NCBI RefSeq assembly: GCF_019059575.1
Contig: NW_024882031.1
Location: forward strand, 310,001-374,000
Reading direction: 5' to 3'
Length of the DNA stretch: 64,000 nt
DNA from: Amphibalanus amphitrite
Lineage: Eukaryota; Arthropoda; Thecostraca; Balanomorpha; Balanidae
Shown here: piece after piece, positions 10,798-20,322 of the stretch
Layout of the letters: the number at the start of each line of letters is the position of its first letter
Numbering within the stretch: the first letter of the stretch is position 1
Notes under the pieces: generated by a model
The model's database searches: none
What the model was told of the DNA's origin: nothing
The model's input: the letters and a program-made list of their open reading frames with translations, nothing else
Program-made: the position numbers and the translations under genes

Positions 10798-11708
10798 ACA
10801 CTGCACAATGGGCAATAAACAGTAACACGATAAATTGGAAGTGGGAGTGAAGCAAACAATGTAGGAAATTAAGTTACGATACGAAAAGAATTATGTCTAA
10901 GCTTATTGAGCGACGAAACCACGCAAACATTATTGCAAAGAATTCCTTCCAGTTGCCTTGCGCTAAGTCAAAGGAATGCGATCGGTTGTTGCACTACAAA
11001 AAATAGCCAGTGAACATCCTTTCCGTTACTATGTGCATTGTGCACATCACCAGAGGAATGCGATCGATGATTAAGTGGGAACTCCGTGGGACAATATGTG
11101 ACGGCGGCGTCCGTTTGTATGACCACTCGTCAAACGATGCGCCATTTTATAAAAACACCTAGCCATTAATACCAAAACAAAGAGCTCTGGCACCAAGACA
11201 AAAATCTGAAACGCCAAACTACATATAGCCGGCCGATACGGTGTAACAAAATCCGAAACAATGGCGGCCACAGGAAAACTCTTACGACACTCAGCTATCC
11301 ACAAAATTACCTCGCCAGGCACAAAGCCCACTTACAACAAAAAATACGACAGGTGCTGTCCAAATGATCAGTCGACTGCGGACAGATTCCGGTAAATTTC
11401 ACCGAAAAACGCCACTGATTAGACATAAGCAGTAGTGGTGTCAATTTCAGAAAACGTATGTCCAAAGTCCGTCCAATGTCCAATGCTTACGTCGACTGTC
11501 CGTCCAAAAATGTCCAAGCCAGCCATTTGTCCAAAGATGTCAGACACCTACGCAATAGTTTACACTCAACACTGTTATTTAATTTGCTTTTCATGTACCG
11601 TTACCAGCTCAAAAGTGTCAATCATATTGAAAGGTGAGCTTTCTAATAGCCAATCAATGTCAAACACGATTAGTAATATTACTAAGTGCTCGAGCGAGGA
11701 ACATATTG

Positions 11709-12640
11709 AATATAATTAGATAAATAAAAGAAGTTGACCTTTTCCTCGACATCAAAAATGTAAAAAGCCGAAAGCTACGAAACAAACTGGTTAGATCATC
11801 ACTATCTAAACCTATCTGCCCTGGAGGCCCACGATGCAACATGTGTAAATCAGATTTTTCAGGTGATTGTACACAGAAGAACGTCGTCTACAGGCTAAAT
11901 TGTAAGTTGTGTGAAGGAAAGGGTGACGACGGCACATATATTGGCGAGACAAAACGACCTGTTCGACTAAGATTTAACGAACATTTACGAGACGCCTTGA
12001 GCGCATCCGAAGGGACCCCGATGGGAGACCACTTCCGTGAGCACCACCCCGGCGCGCCGCTAAACAAATCATCCCTTCCTCTTCAGGTTCGCGTCCTTTA
12101 TCGCTCCAAAGACCACCCGGACAGAAAAATCGCAGAATCCCTACTTATAAAAGCAAACCGCCCGCACATAAACTCAAATCTTTCGTCGTGGCCAATCATG
12201 TAAGCGCCTGTATCATGTGTATCTTGTGAGTGTGTAGCCTTTTCAACTCAATCGATTAATATGTGTATGTGTATATTATTTTGTTATGTGTGTGATGTAC
12301 ATCGGCGTTAGTGTACATACCTTCCATACGATGTGTGTTTGACAGCTACGTGTACAATTGTATATTATGTATGTTACGTACATCGGACACTATGTAGACA
12401 ATCGGTCTATCAAATAGTTTGCCCTTATGAGTAGCGCCTTTCCTAAAATATCACGATCTTCGGTTTTTGAAAAATGGCAGACAGATTATTCACAGGATCG
12501 TCTTTCAACATTGTTATCACGTTGGTTTGATAAAGGCCAGTGGCCGAAAGCTCACCGTTTTTTAAAATATATTATTCGGCTTTTTACATTTTTGATGTCG
12601 AGGAAAAGGTCAACTTCTTTTATTTATCTAATTATATTCA
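11709..12640 (+). mobile_element. Penelope-like element fragment with inverted 66-bp arms
   Basis: A 66-bp segment at 11709-11774 recurs exactly, in inverse orientation, at 12574-12640. Between the arms lies the GIY-YIG endonuclease reading frame (separate entry) and an AT-rich TG-microsatellite-like stretch (12220-12400). Penelope-like retroelements are known for inverted or tandem terminal repeats and 5' truncation. The reverse transcriptase is absent, so only the 3' part survives. A short frame at 12427-12669 has no recognisable product. Confidence 0.7.
11727..12203 (+). pseudogene. GIY-YIG endonuclease domain of a Penelope-like retroelement (RT missing)
   Basis: The frame is open from an in-frame stop near 11724 to TAA at 12201-12203; the first internal ATG is at 11841. 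It contains the PLE pre-endonuclease stretch SRKLRNKLVRSSLSKP and a cysteine cluster (CPGGPRCNMC), then VVYRLNC as the GIY strand. Next come TYIGETKRPVRLRFNEHL (YIG, the arginine and the histidine) and KIAESLLIKANRPHIN with the catalytic glutamate. All expected active-site residues can be seen, so the domain itself is not obviously broken, but it lacks the upstream reverse transcriptase and has no plausible start of its own. It is therefore a 5'-truncated relic. Confidence 0.85.
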
Positions 12641-12797
12641 AACACGATTACTTTTTAAAAAAATGTTGAGGTGTAGTAAGCGATTGTCCAAAGTTGTCCA
12701 AAGCCTGCTGCCATTGTCCAACCGAATTCCGAATTGGACATTGGACAAAATCGGAATTCCGAAGACTCAAGTTCCGATTGACACCACTAATAAGCAG

Positions 12798-15076
12798 TCA
12801 CCACAGATACCCCGATAGCCAACTGATCATTTGAACAACACCCAACACAATCGCTTACGGGAAGGCAGCGCACACAACAAATCTAAAAACAAACAAGCTG
12901 TTTCAACACAGCTAGGAACCATCAAGAAGCTAACAAAAGCCGAGCTGGCAGACAATCCGACTCGGAAATCGGGACCAGCGCCGCGCGGCACGCTACCCAG
13001 ACTGACATAGCATGCGATGTGTGCGGTAATTGACGGCAGCAATGCGGTCTGGCCGCCATGCAGGGTGTGTCAGAGCCAAATCCACCGCGGCGAACCGGCC
13101 GGTGGACGGACCGGGAGCCCGGTGCCGAACGACAGACAGACGGCGAACAGACAGACGTGCAGGCAGGCGGACCGACAGACAGACAGAAATACAGACAGAC
13201 GGACCGAGACACAAACAGGTACACAGCTGTCGCTTCACCGGGGTCACGGCCGACGACTGACATTTCAGAGCGAAATGTCAGCCCCAGCTGCTGGCGAGAC
13301 ATTTACAGGGCTACACCTATCATGACAGCGTCCACGTCTTAACAGAAAAGTATCACAGGCCGGGCAGTAAGCACAACAAAATAGACGACTCATCGGAAAC
13401 AAAGCAAGTAAAATATCCATAAAACGTGTATCGCTCTTATGCACGATCAAACTCAACCCAGCGCCGCAATAACACTGGTCTGGACAGCATACAGCACAGA
13501 CGCTCAAAACTAACGACCCCAGCCATGAAACCACCCCTCTACACTCACACAAGCTGCCATGGACCATGAGACAGTTGCCTCCCTGCAGACAACGGGACCA
13601 ACACAGACCACCAGCACTTGTCTCGGCTCTAAACCACTCATTGTCCGTCCAAATCCACCCACCGTGCACAAATCCCGAGAGCGGCTCGTGTAAAAACCAT
13701 AACGACTCCGTGATACTTAACATAGCTCGTCGGTCTAAGCTGGCGTGTCTGAACGTTAAGTTGGATGTCCTTGAGCACGCGCCAGACTAAAAATTGCCCA
13801 CTATGATTCTCGCAAAAATCGGATTTTAGCTAATTCATTGCCAGTGAACTACTCAGTAGAGCGTTAAGGGATGTAACCGTTAACAACTACATCGCGGAAA
13901 ATTAGAAACCCACCAGTCCAAATGAATACAATGGAAGAGAGGCAACGGTTTTACATAACGCTCCTCGTCTATATCCGGTGCAATTCCATTTGAGCATCCG
14001 GCCATTGAAAAACATAACACAAGCGCATCCGAATCAGATTTACCAAAAACGGGTGGACGGCGTCGTGACAGGTCCCACAATTTCAGCAAGAAAACACCAC
14101 AAAGTGATTCCTCGATCAGCAAACGGGACCCAATTTGCCCGTAAGCCGTTTATCCGCGAAACCGGTGCGCTTCGAGCTCAGGTTCGAGCCCAATCTTTCT
14201 ACACCATCAAATACATGCCCGATGCACCACACCAAAACAACTGACACCAAATATGAACAGGCGCCGCCGGAACTTGGTCATACTATCGTCGGAAAACGCC
14301 GGACCAATGATGAGGGGAGCGGTGCGCGAGGGAAGCACCTCTGACACAGTCGAAAACGCTCGACAATCTCAAGGACAACGCTCACATGACGGCACGATAC
14401 CCCACCAGCCACCTCACCAAGTTCCCCAACACCAATCATGCAGACATAAGAGGCTAGCTCTAGAAAAAAACGACACACCAACACGCCAAAACACACCCTT
14501 TTCCAGCAGCGGCGGTGGCAGCTCTGAAATACCTGCCGTCCGTCCATCCACCACCGTGAATATTCAGCCAACCGTAACACAGAGAACGGACAGAGACGGA
14601 CGCCAACGGATAGCAGGCAGCAGACACACACACACACACACCAACCAGGGACAGTGCAGGCGCACACCACACCCAGGCACCAATCGGGCGACACGACTCA
14701 CAGACACAGAGGAGGGGTGCGACGGGGCCGGCCCGGCCGACAACACGAGACGCTCGCATAGTTTCAGACACAGAGGCGGTTAGATTGTATGCAGAATACT
14801 GCAATTTCACTGTTACAATGCTAAGTTTTTCATGATTGAAACACGATAAGTGAAATGCCTCTGTTTCTCCAAACTCTGCGAGTCCGTGCGTCACGGTGAC
14901 TGGATTGTGTTCAGTACCGAGGTGTGCGCCCTGCGGTCGGAAATGCTAGCCCATCAGCGGCGTCACTGATTGGCCAGCACTCCGTCAGCAGCGCGCACAG
15001 CTCCGGCCGAACACGCACTACTATCCGGTCACCGCGGTCGGCCGTCCGGCCCGGCGGCGACCCGCCCTCGCCTGAC
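12798..15076 (-). other. Remainder of the last E-protein intron
   Basis: Intron sequence between the hAT-like element and the HLH exons. It contains a GACA-type simple repeat at 13126-13215 and a short CA run near 14628-14640. No ORF here looks like protein. Confidence 0.6.
13126..13215 (+). repeat. Degenerate (GACA)n simple repeat
   Basis: Interrupted runs of GACA units, for example GACAGACAGACAGA near 13180, interspersed with GGCGGACC. It lies within the E-protein last intron. Confidence 0.8.
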
Positions 15077-15222
15077 CTCGAACTTGCTGCTCCAGGGTCA
15101 TGATGACATCGACAGCCAGGTTGAGCACGCCCAGCTTGGTCTGCGGCTTGTCCTGCTTCATGTGCGCCATGCACATCCTGCCGAGCTCTTTGAGCGCCTC
15201 ATTGATGTCGCGAATGCGCACC
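15077..15222 (-). CDS. da: E-protein helix-loop-helix exon B (canonical Da-like form)
   Basis: A 146-nt exon with a GGCAG acceptor and a GAG|GTCAGG donor. It starts with one base completing the AG|G arginine codon and ends with one base of the GAG codon shared with the terminal exon. It encodes [34 protein letters not shown] and [15 protein letters not shown], which matches the Drosophila Da HLH almost residue for residue ([31 protein letters not shown]). Helix 1, loop and helix 2 carry dimerisation with tissue-specific bHLH partners. Its length and both phases equal those of exon A upstream, so the two look mutually exclusive. Confidence 0.92.
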
Positions 15223-15290
15223 CTGCCGGGGCGGCGCCGACGGCGGTCAGCCGGCGGCGGCCGGGGCGGGGGCGGGGGCGGCACACCTAC
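15223..15290 (-). other. 68-nt intron separating the two HLH exons
   Basis: It starts GTAGGT and ends GGCAG on the minus strand. The best branch-point-like motif, CTGAC, is at intron positions 41-45, about 43 nt from the donor. That is close to the minimum spacing at which a spliceosome can assemble in animals generally, so joining exon A to exon B directly may be sterically impeded. The intron is nearly all G and C. Confidence 0.7.
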
Positions 15291-15436
15291 CTCGGACCTG
15301 CGCCTCCAGCTGGCTGATCACTTCGACGGCATGGTGCAGAATGCCCAGCTTGGTCTGCGCCTTGTCCGTCGCCATGTGCACAGTGACCATGCGACCAAGC
15401 TCTTTGAACGCCTCGTTTATGTCTTTGACGCGGATC
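15291..15436 (-). CDS. da: E-protein helix-loop-helix exon A (divergent alternative form)
   Basis: A 146-nt exon with a CCCCCAG acceptor and a GAG|GTAGGT donor, in the same phases as exon B. It encodes [34 protein letters not shown] and [15 protein letters not shown]. It is plainly an E-protein HLH. It has EAF and KAQTKL as in vertebrate E47-type exons, but unusual residues at the end of helix 1 (VTVH for CM.H), in the loop (ATDK for KSDK) and in helix 2 (SQLEAQ for TLEQQ). The open frame, splice sites and conserved core argue against a decayed copy. Confidence 0.9.
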
Positions 15437-17066
15437 CTGGGGGGCAGCGGGTCAGCAGCGGTGAAGGCGGCGCGCCGCTGGCCCCTCTCAGACCCGACCG
15501 CACTCGGCGGCGACGGCCACAACGAGCATGCCCCAAAAGCTCGCCATTTAGACGGAGGCCTTGCCTCAGAGTGAGGGTGAATGAAAACGTACCCAATTTT
15601 TCCAAACGACTAAAGTAAGACAGGACAGGGAAGAAGGAATATTATATAAAGCCGAACCAGAAACTGAACCACATACGCCTTGGGCGTTAGAGACCAGAGT
15701 GCGTGGCCACGGACAGGCGCGGGAAGACGGCAAGAAGTGGAGGACCAGGGACACCGGGTAACACAAAGGGAAGAGAGGCGTGCAGCAAACGGCAAGACCA
15801 GAAACAAACAACTCAGGCGGCCAGCCACAACAACCAGGCTAACTCAACGCAAACGGTGTACAAACAAACGGTAAATCAAACTGTGTCAATATCCATACAG
15901 CAACAAAATACAGCAAATACCGTCAGTACTGTTTAGCTATGAGGGCAGCAGACTGCACTAGGGTACTAGTAAAAATACTGGCTACCCGAAAAATGCTAAT
16001 TGGTACTCCAATATTCCGAACAGATTTACGTTACTCACAAAAAGCCAAGAATTTTGGCTTATCTAACGGATCATCAAACAAGATTACGTTAAATATTTAC
16101 GGTCACTGCTAGGCTTCATTATCCAAGAACAAGATCTTACTGATTTAACGGAACAAAACACCAAAAAATAAAACCCATTACACACAACACCGATCTAGAC
16201 CACAGAAACATATTTCATGCATCGTGCTGAATAATCCCTCCCGACTGCTGGCCTGGGTCTGTAATCTAGTTATCCCCCTCCCCCCTCCCAGATCAGACGC
16301 ATAAGTCCTTACCATCTCCGTCCGGACAAATACCCACTAATCCGCCTACTTCACCCGCCCACAGCTCACGTCTGCTCAGCTCCAACCCCATCTCCATGTC
16401 TCCGTCCCAGTTATCTGCCTCTCATGACGTCACACCCGCCCCACTGACGTCATCAGAGGTAATCGGTCGTGGCCGCCGTCACTGGGAGATATCGTCCAGT
16501 GAGATGGGCCGCGCGGCGCCGCACGTTTCCGGCGCGAGGGAGGGGGGGGGGGGCTAATAAACCCGTTCCGGGGAGACCTCAGCCCGTCCCGTCCCTGCGC
16601 GGCCCGGCGGGCCCACCTAGACATTCCATTCGCTCAACCGGCCGGTTCAGTTAGCCGAGAGTCGCTCCGTGACAGAGCCATGGTCAAACCTGAGCAAGGT
16701 ATTGTGAAATTTGATACTCCGGCGTGAGGTGGATATCGAGTAGAAAGCGACACCAACGGCTTTATTTTTTATCGCAATTTGAACGGCATTTTTGAAGGCT
16801 TGTACCCGCGGACAGTGGACCTTGATAAGAAAAAGACAGTTACTAAAACGCAACACTTACCTCTCGAATGCCGTCGCAATCAGAAGAATACCTCACCTGC
16901 TTACCACCTACCTCTTACCACCTAGCCATCTGAGACGTCCCGTCCCCTCCTATCCTTTTCGGTTTCCTTTCCTGTACTGTTCCTCCCATCCCCATTCCCC
17001 AGTACCTATCCGCCCGGCCAGCAGCCCCCGACCGCCACCACCGCGCGCGCGCTCTGTGACACGTAC
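15437..17066 (-). other. E-protein intron upstream of HLH exon A
   Basis: Non-coding. It carries two full CRE palindromes at 16425-16432 and 16445-16452 (separate entry). The acceptor of exon A is preceded by GCTGAC and a C run, a compact but good 3' splice site. Confidence 0.7.
16425..16452. promoter_or_regulatory. Paired CRE palindromes TGACGTCA in an E-protein intron
   Basis: Two complete TGACGTCA octamers, starts 20 bp apart, about two helical turns. CREB/ATF-family dimers bind this octamer. A second pair with nearly the same spacing is at 40969-40997. Binding is inferred from the motif only. Confidence 0.45.
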
Positions 17067-17180
17067 CTCTCCCGCTGGTTGTTGGCGCTGCGTCGCTCCT
17101 TCTCCCGGAGGAGTTTGGTGCCCGGGTCGAGGTCAGTCTCATCTTCGCTGCAACAATCGACATCGGACCGTTGTCCAGGG
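17067..17180 (-). CDS. da: E-protein basic-region exon
   Basis: The exon ends REKERRSANNQRER at an AG|GTACGT donor and carries the DNA-binding basic region shared by both HLH exons. Upstream it is acidic (CCSEDETDLDPG), as in Da, which has an acidic stretch before REKERRQANNARER. The oddity is NNQRER, where E proteins have NNARER. The 5' boundary is uncertain: the acceptor AACAG gives 17180, while TTGCAG would give 17147. Both keep the frame and differ by 11 residues. Confidence 0.88.
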
Positions 17181-18226
17181 CTGTTTGGCGAGATAGGTGG
17201 GGGGACTTGTAGCGGCGCACGGTCCGCGAAATGGCACACAGAAACATACATACAGAGAGCGAGAGAGACTGTGTGTGCAGAGATCAAGCGCACAGTAAAT
17301 GAAAATAAAAAGATTGTGAGGGGAGCAAAATCCAGCCGTGAGTAAATTAATTGGAGGGGATTTTCAGTGCCGTGAGGTTGGTAATTAATGAAGAGTGATA
17401 GGTTGTGTGAGAGTGTGCAGAACTATGATCAGTAGAGCTAGTGGTACTAAAGAGCATGACATCTTCTAGTTATTTCATCAAACGTATCTTAGAAAAAAAT
17501 GAAGGGTTCAATCAATGAATATTGTTGAATGATTATTTTAATCGTTCTGCGGTTTGACCAATCATTCAGCATTACATTTGATTTACTGTCACAAGGTAAG
17601 GCGATTTCCATCAGCCAGGGCTGTTCCTGATTCGAAGACTCATGGGTTTTGCCATGAATTATTGTGGTAAGCTTTGCTTACAACATAATACGACGCTTGA
17701 CCAGCCATGTATCATATCAACATAGAACCTGTCAACTGTGACAGCAGCTTTGGGGAAATCACAACAGAAACTAGGCAACATTTCCCTAATGCGCGACCAC
17801 TCCAAAAAGGATCCGGAGGCTCAGACAGACTATGTTAATTAGGGCCTACAGCCGGGCGACAAACAGCTTCCTGCCACTGTGCACTTCCGGGCTGCATGAA
17901 TGACTTGGGTCGACAATGAATGAGTGATTCAAACACGACAAAACACGGAGGCGGCGTCACGGGCGGAGTTTCCCACCGGAGACGGAGCACAGAATGTTCC
18001 ACTGGCGTGAGCTTTTCCTGGGCATTCTGTCCGATTCCTCTACATTTGTAAGGTGTCACTATTTCCTTTATGAGCACCACCATGCCTTTTCCTCCAAAGC
18101 ATGGTACCGATAACCTTCTTCAAAACAAATTCTGAACAAGCTACCAAAATGTTGAATCTCAGCCTGTTTAACCACCACTCCGAAATTAGTGACCGCATGC
18201 CCCGCGCCAGAGTCGGCGACACTTAC
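17181..18226 (-). other. E-protein intron
   Basis: No coding or repeat feature recognised; AT-richer between about 17300 and 17780. Confidence 0.65.
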
Positions 18227-18350
18227 TATCTCCGCGCCCGCTTGGCCTTTGAGGAGGCGGCCGAGGCGGCCGAGGTGGTCGAGGCGGCCACCGAGCTGGA
18301 GGACAGGTTGGACGCCAGGTCCGTGCTGTCGGGAGCGTCCTTCCGCTTCT
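18227..18350 (-). CDS. da: E-protein exon with KRK and KAKRARR basic clusters
   Basis: A 124-nt exon, CACAG acceptor and ATA|GTAAGT donor. With the last base of the previous exon it reads KKRKDAPDS, then a Ser/Ala/Thr-rich linker, then SKAKRARRY. Da has the same order, KKRKE followed much later by KRPRRY just before the acidic stretch and basic region. The clusters are likely nuclear localisation signals. The linker is much shorter than in Drosophila. Confidence 0.85.
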
Positions 18351-18587
18351 CTGTGAACACCGCGAATGGCAAACGCCCGGTCAAGCACCGATTGCCAGCC
18401 AATGAAGCCACATAAGACAGTTGACAATCAGAGTACGACGCCCGCATCATTGAACGCCAACGAGCTATTTAACGAGCCCTTAAAAATGTCTTGAGGAACC
18501 TCACCAGCATCCAGCTCTAGGGTACTTTAGACTGTACCCTACCCTCCCCCTCCCCGAGATCCATTCATCCCCCTGTCCGTCACTCAC

Positions 18588-18837
18588 TGGCGCCGGCGGG
18601 TGTCCTGTCCGCCGTATCGGTGGGCGACACCAGCTGGCCGTAGGGCGGCGCAGAGCCGGCGGCCGCCCGCAGGCCCGCCACGTGCTGCTCCATGTTGTAC
18701 AGCAGACCGTTACCGTGCGGGTGCTGCGGCGGCGGCGGCCCGCCGGCGGCCGGGTGCAGGCCCATGCCGGCCGGCGGCTCGGCGTGGCTCCTCATCACCA
18801 TCAGGGCGTCATCGAGCCGCTCCTCGATCCGGCCCCC
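18588..18837 (-). CDS. da: E-protein exon with the EERLDDAL helix
   Basis: A 250-nt exon with a GTACAG acceptor and a CCA|GTGAGT donor. It opens GGRIEERLDDALMVMRSHAE, corresponding to VRMEERLDDALNVLRNH of Da and IEDRLERLDDAIHVLRNHA of vertebrate TCF4, the conserved helix of the second activation region. The rest is Gly/Pro/Ala-rich with MEQHVAGLRAAAGSAPP. It starts in phase 0 and ends in phase 1, so it cannot be skipped without a frameshift. Confidence 0.88.
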
Positions 18838-19433
18838 CTGTACCACCAGCGGGGGCGGGGCAGGGGCGGTCAGAGTGGGGCGGGGACGGCCGGACAGGGC
18901 AGGAGGCCCACCAGTCACAGAGCGAGACTTCAGCAGCTCTCGACTGCATGGCAGCGCTGAACGATAGAGCAGCGACAGGGCAACAACCGGCTCAGCCGCC
19001 TCTGATTCAGCTAATTATTGTAGCTTATTGTTTATGGTTATGTTAACATGCTTACGTTTCTTGTGTTTATGAGCATATTCATGTTTACAGCAAAACTGCA
19101 ATTGTGCATCAATAAGCTTCCGCTTATAATGATCAACTATTAAAATACCAGTGAAACATCAAAATTCATCCGCTTTCCTTGGCGTCTATATTTAGTTATG
19201 GCTCGCTGAACTCTAATGAACCATCCGTTTCACTCATCCGGGCTGACCCGGAAACTATCGCTGAAATCCCTCCGTGTTAGTACATCCGAGCCTCAGCCGG
19301 AACTGGTTAGTCGTGGGTACCACAGGACACCACTGTTCTCATGCAGGGCGTGTTGGAGGGGAGGTGTGACTGGTGGTAAAGTCCGGTGGGTTATTACGGC
19401 CAGGCGACAATTAACACACGCCACGACACTCAC

Positions 19434-19496
19434 CTGTGCGTGATCCCTCAGAAGGCCGATGGCATCATCCAAATGCTCGTCGGGCATTCGAGGGTT
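19434..19496 (-). CDS. da: E-protein 63-nt cassette exon with a second LDDAI helix
   Basis: A 21-codon exon in phase 0 at both ends, acceptor TTTGACAG and donor CAG|GTGAGT. It encodes DEHLDDAIGLLRDHAQ, a second version of the helix encoded by 18588-18837. Because it is a multiple of three and phase 0/0, it can be included or skipped without harm. Inclusion would give an E protein with two LDDA helices in tandem. Confidence 0.82.
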
Positions 19497-19889
19497 CTGT
19501 CAAACAGGCCAAACCAAAACGCAAACATCAAACGAGGGTCAAATTATAGACACGGCTCGTCCCGCCATCTGTCGGCGTACCACGCAGGATAAGTTCCTGG
19601 GGTCGCCAACAGATAGCAGGCGAGTCGCCGGTGCTGTGACGGTGAGAAAACGACATTGGTGACGGCAAACTAGGGTGACATGCACTAGTGCTGGATGGCG
19701 ACACAATCGAAAACCGTGACGGTTACTCTCAGACAGCTATAGGTATCTCACAGTCCGGTTCAGACCGGTTTAGGGCGGTTCAGAGCAGTTTAGAGCGGTT
19801 GTTCAGCAGAGGTTACACAGGGCCATGCCTGAGTGTGAGCAGCGGCAGGGTGGACAGTCAGAGCGCGGTGTTCAGTCACACATACGTAC

Positions 19890-19949
19890 CGGGGTGGTGG
19901 GGACCGCGGCTCCTCCGTACCCGCCGCCCGCCTGCTCCGGGGAATATAT
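19890..19949 (-). CDS. da: E-protein 60-nt exon (IYSPEQ)
   Basis: A 20-codon phase 0/0 exon with a TTTTCAG acceptor and a CCG|GTACGT donor. It encodes IYSPEQAGGGYGG and AAVPTTP. In vertebrate E proteins, the sequence GKALAS is followed by IYSPDH and a segment ending in STPVGSP, so this exon continues the preceding one exactly as expected. Confidence 0.85.
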
Positions 19950-20115
19950 CTGAAAACACAGCGAGACATCGTGTAAGACACACATCACACAACTCAAATA
20001 AACACAAATAAAAAAACTCAAATAAACATAAACAAATAAACTGAAATAACAGTGTGTTGCGAACAAATCGGGCGAATTAAGCTGGAAATTAGCATTACGA
20101 AAGCTGTCTACTCAC

Positions 20116-20322
20116 CGACGCCAGCGCCTTGCCGAGTGTGTCGCCGGTGTTGGGCGGCTGTGCGGGCGGCGGCGGCGGCGGTGCCGAGGGGGGTGGCGCG
20201 CCGCTGTACATGGGCGAGCCGGCTGACATCAGCGGGGACACGGCCGCCGGTGTGGAGGACGGCGGCGCGCGGAACGACGCCATCGACGGCAGACCCGTGG
20301 ACAGGTCGGCGCCGCCGCAGAC
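20116..20322 (-). CDS. da: E-protein exon with GLPSMASFR and GDTLGKALAS
   Basis: A 207-nt, phase 0/0 exon; acceptor CGTCAG, donor TCG|GTGAGT. It encodes DLSTGLPSMASFR (LPPMSTFH or LPPISSFR in other E proteins), a proline-rich linker, and TGDTLGKALAS, which matches the conserved TGDALGKALAS start of the loop-helix activation domain (AD2). The domain is thus assembled from this exon and the three that follow. Confidence 0.9.

Larger units (their letters stand above)
11433..12789 (+). mobile_element. Non-autonomous hAT-like element with subterminal TGTCCAA repeats
   Basis: The 1357-bp element is bounded by 8-bp target duplications ATAAGCAG (11425-11432 and 12790-12797) and inverted ends TAGTGGTGTCAAT, identical for 13 bases. 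Both subterminal regions are packed with TGTCCAA hexamer-type repeats: forward and reversed copies between about 11458 and 11540 and between 12680 and 12750. Such arrays are the usual hAT transposase-binding layout. The middle is occupied by a Penelope-like fragment (11709-12640), so the hAT element seems to have been the host for a second insertion, or captured it. It belongs to a different family from the MITE at 10316-10797. Confidence 0.8.
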
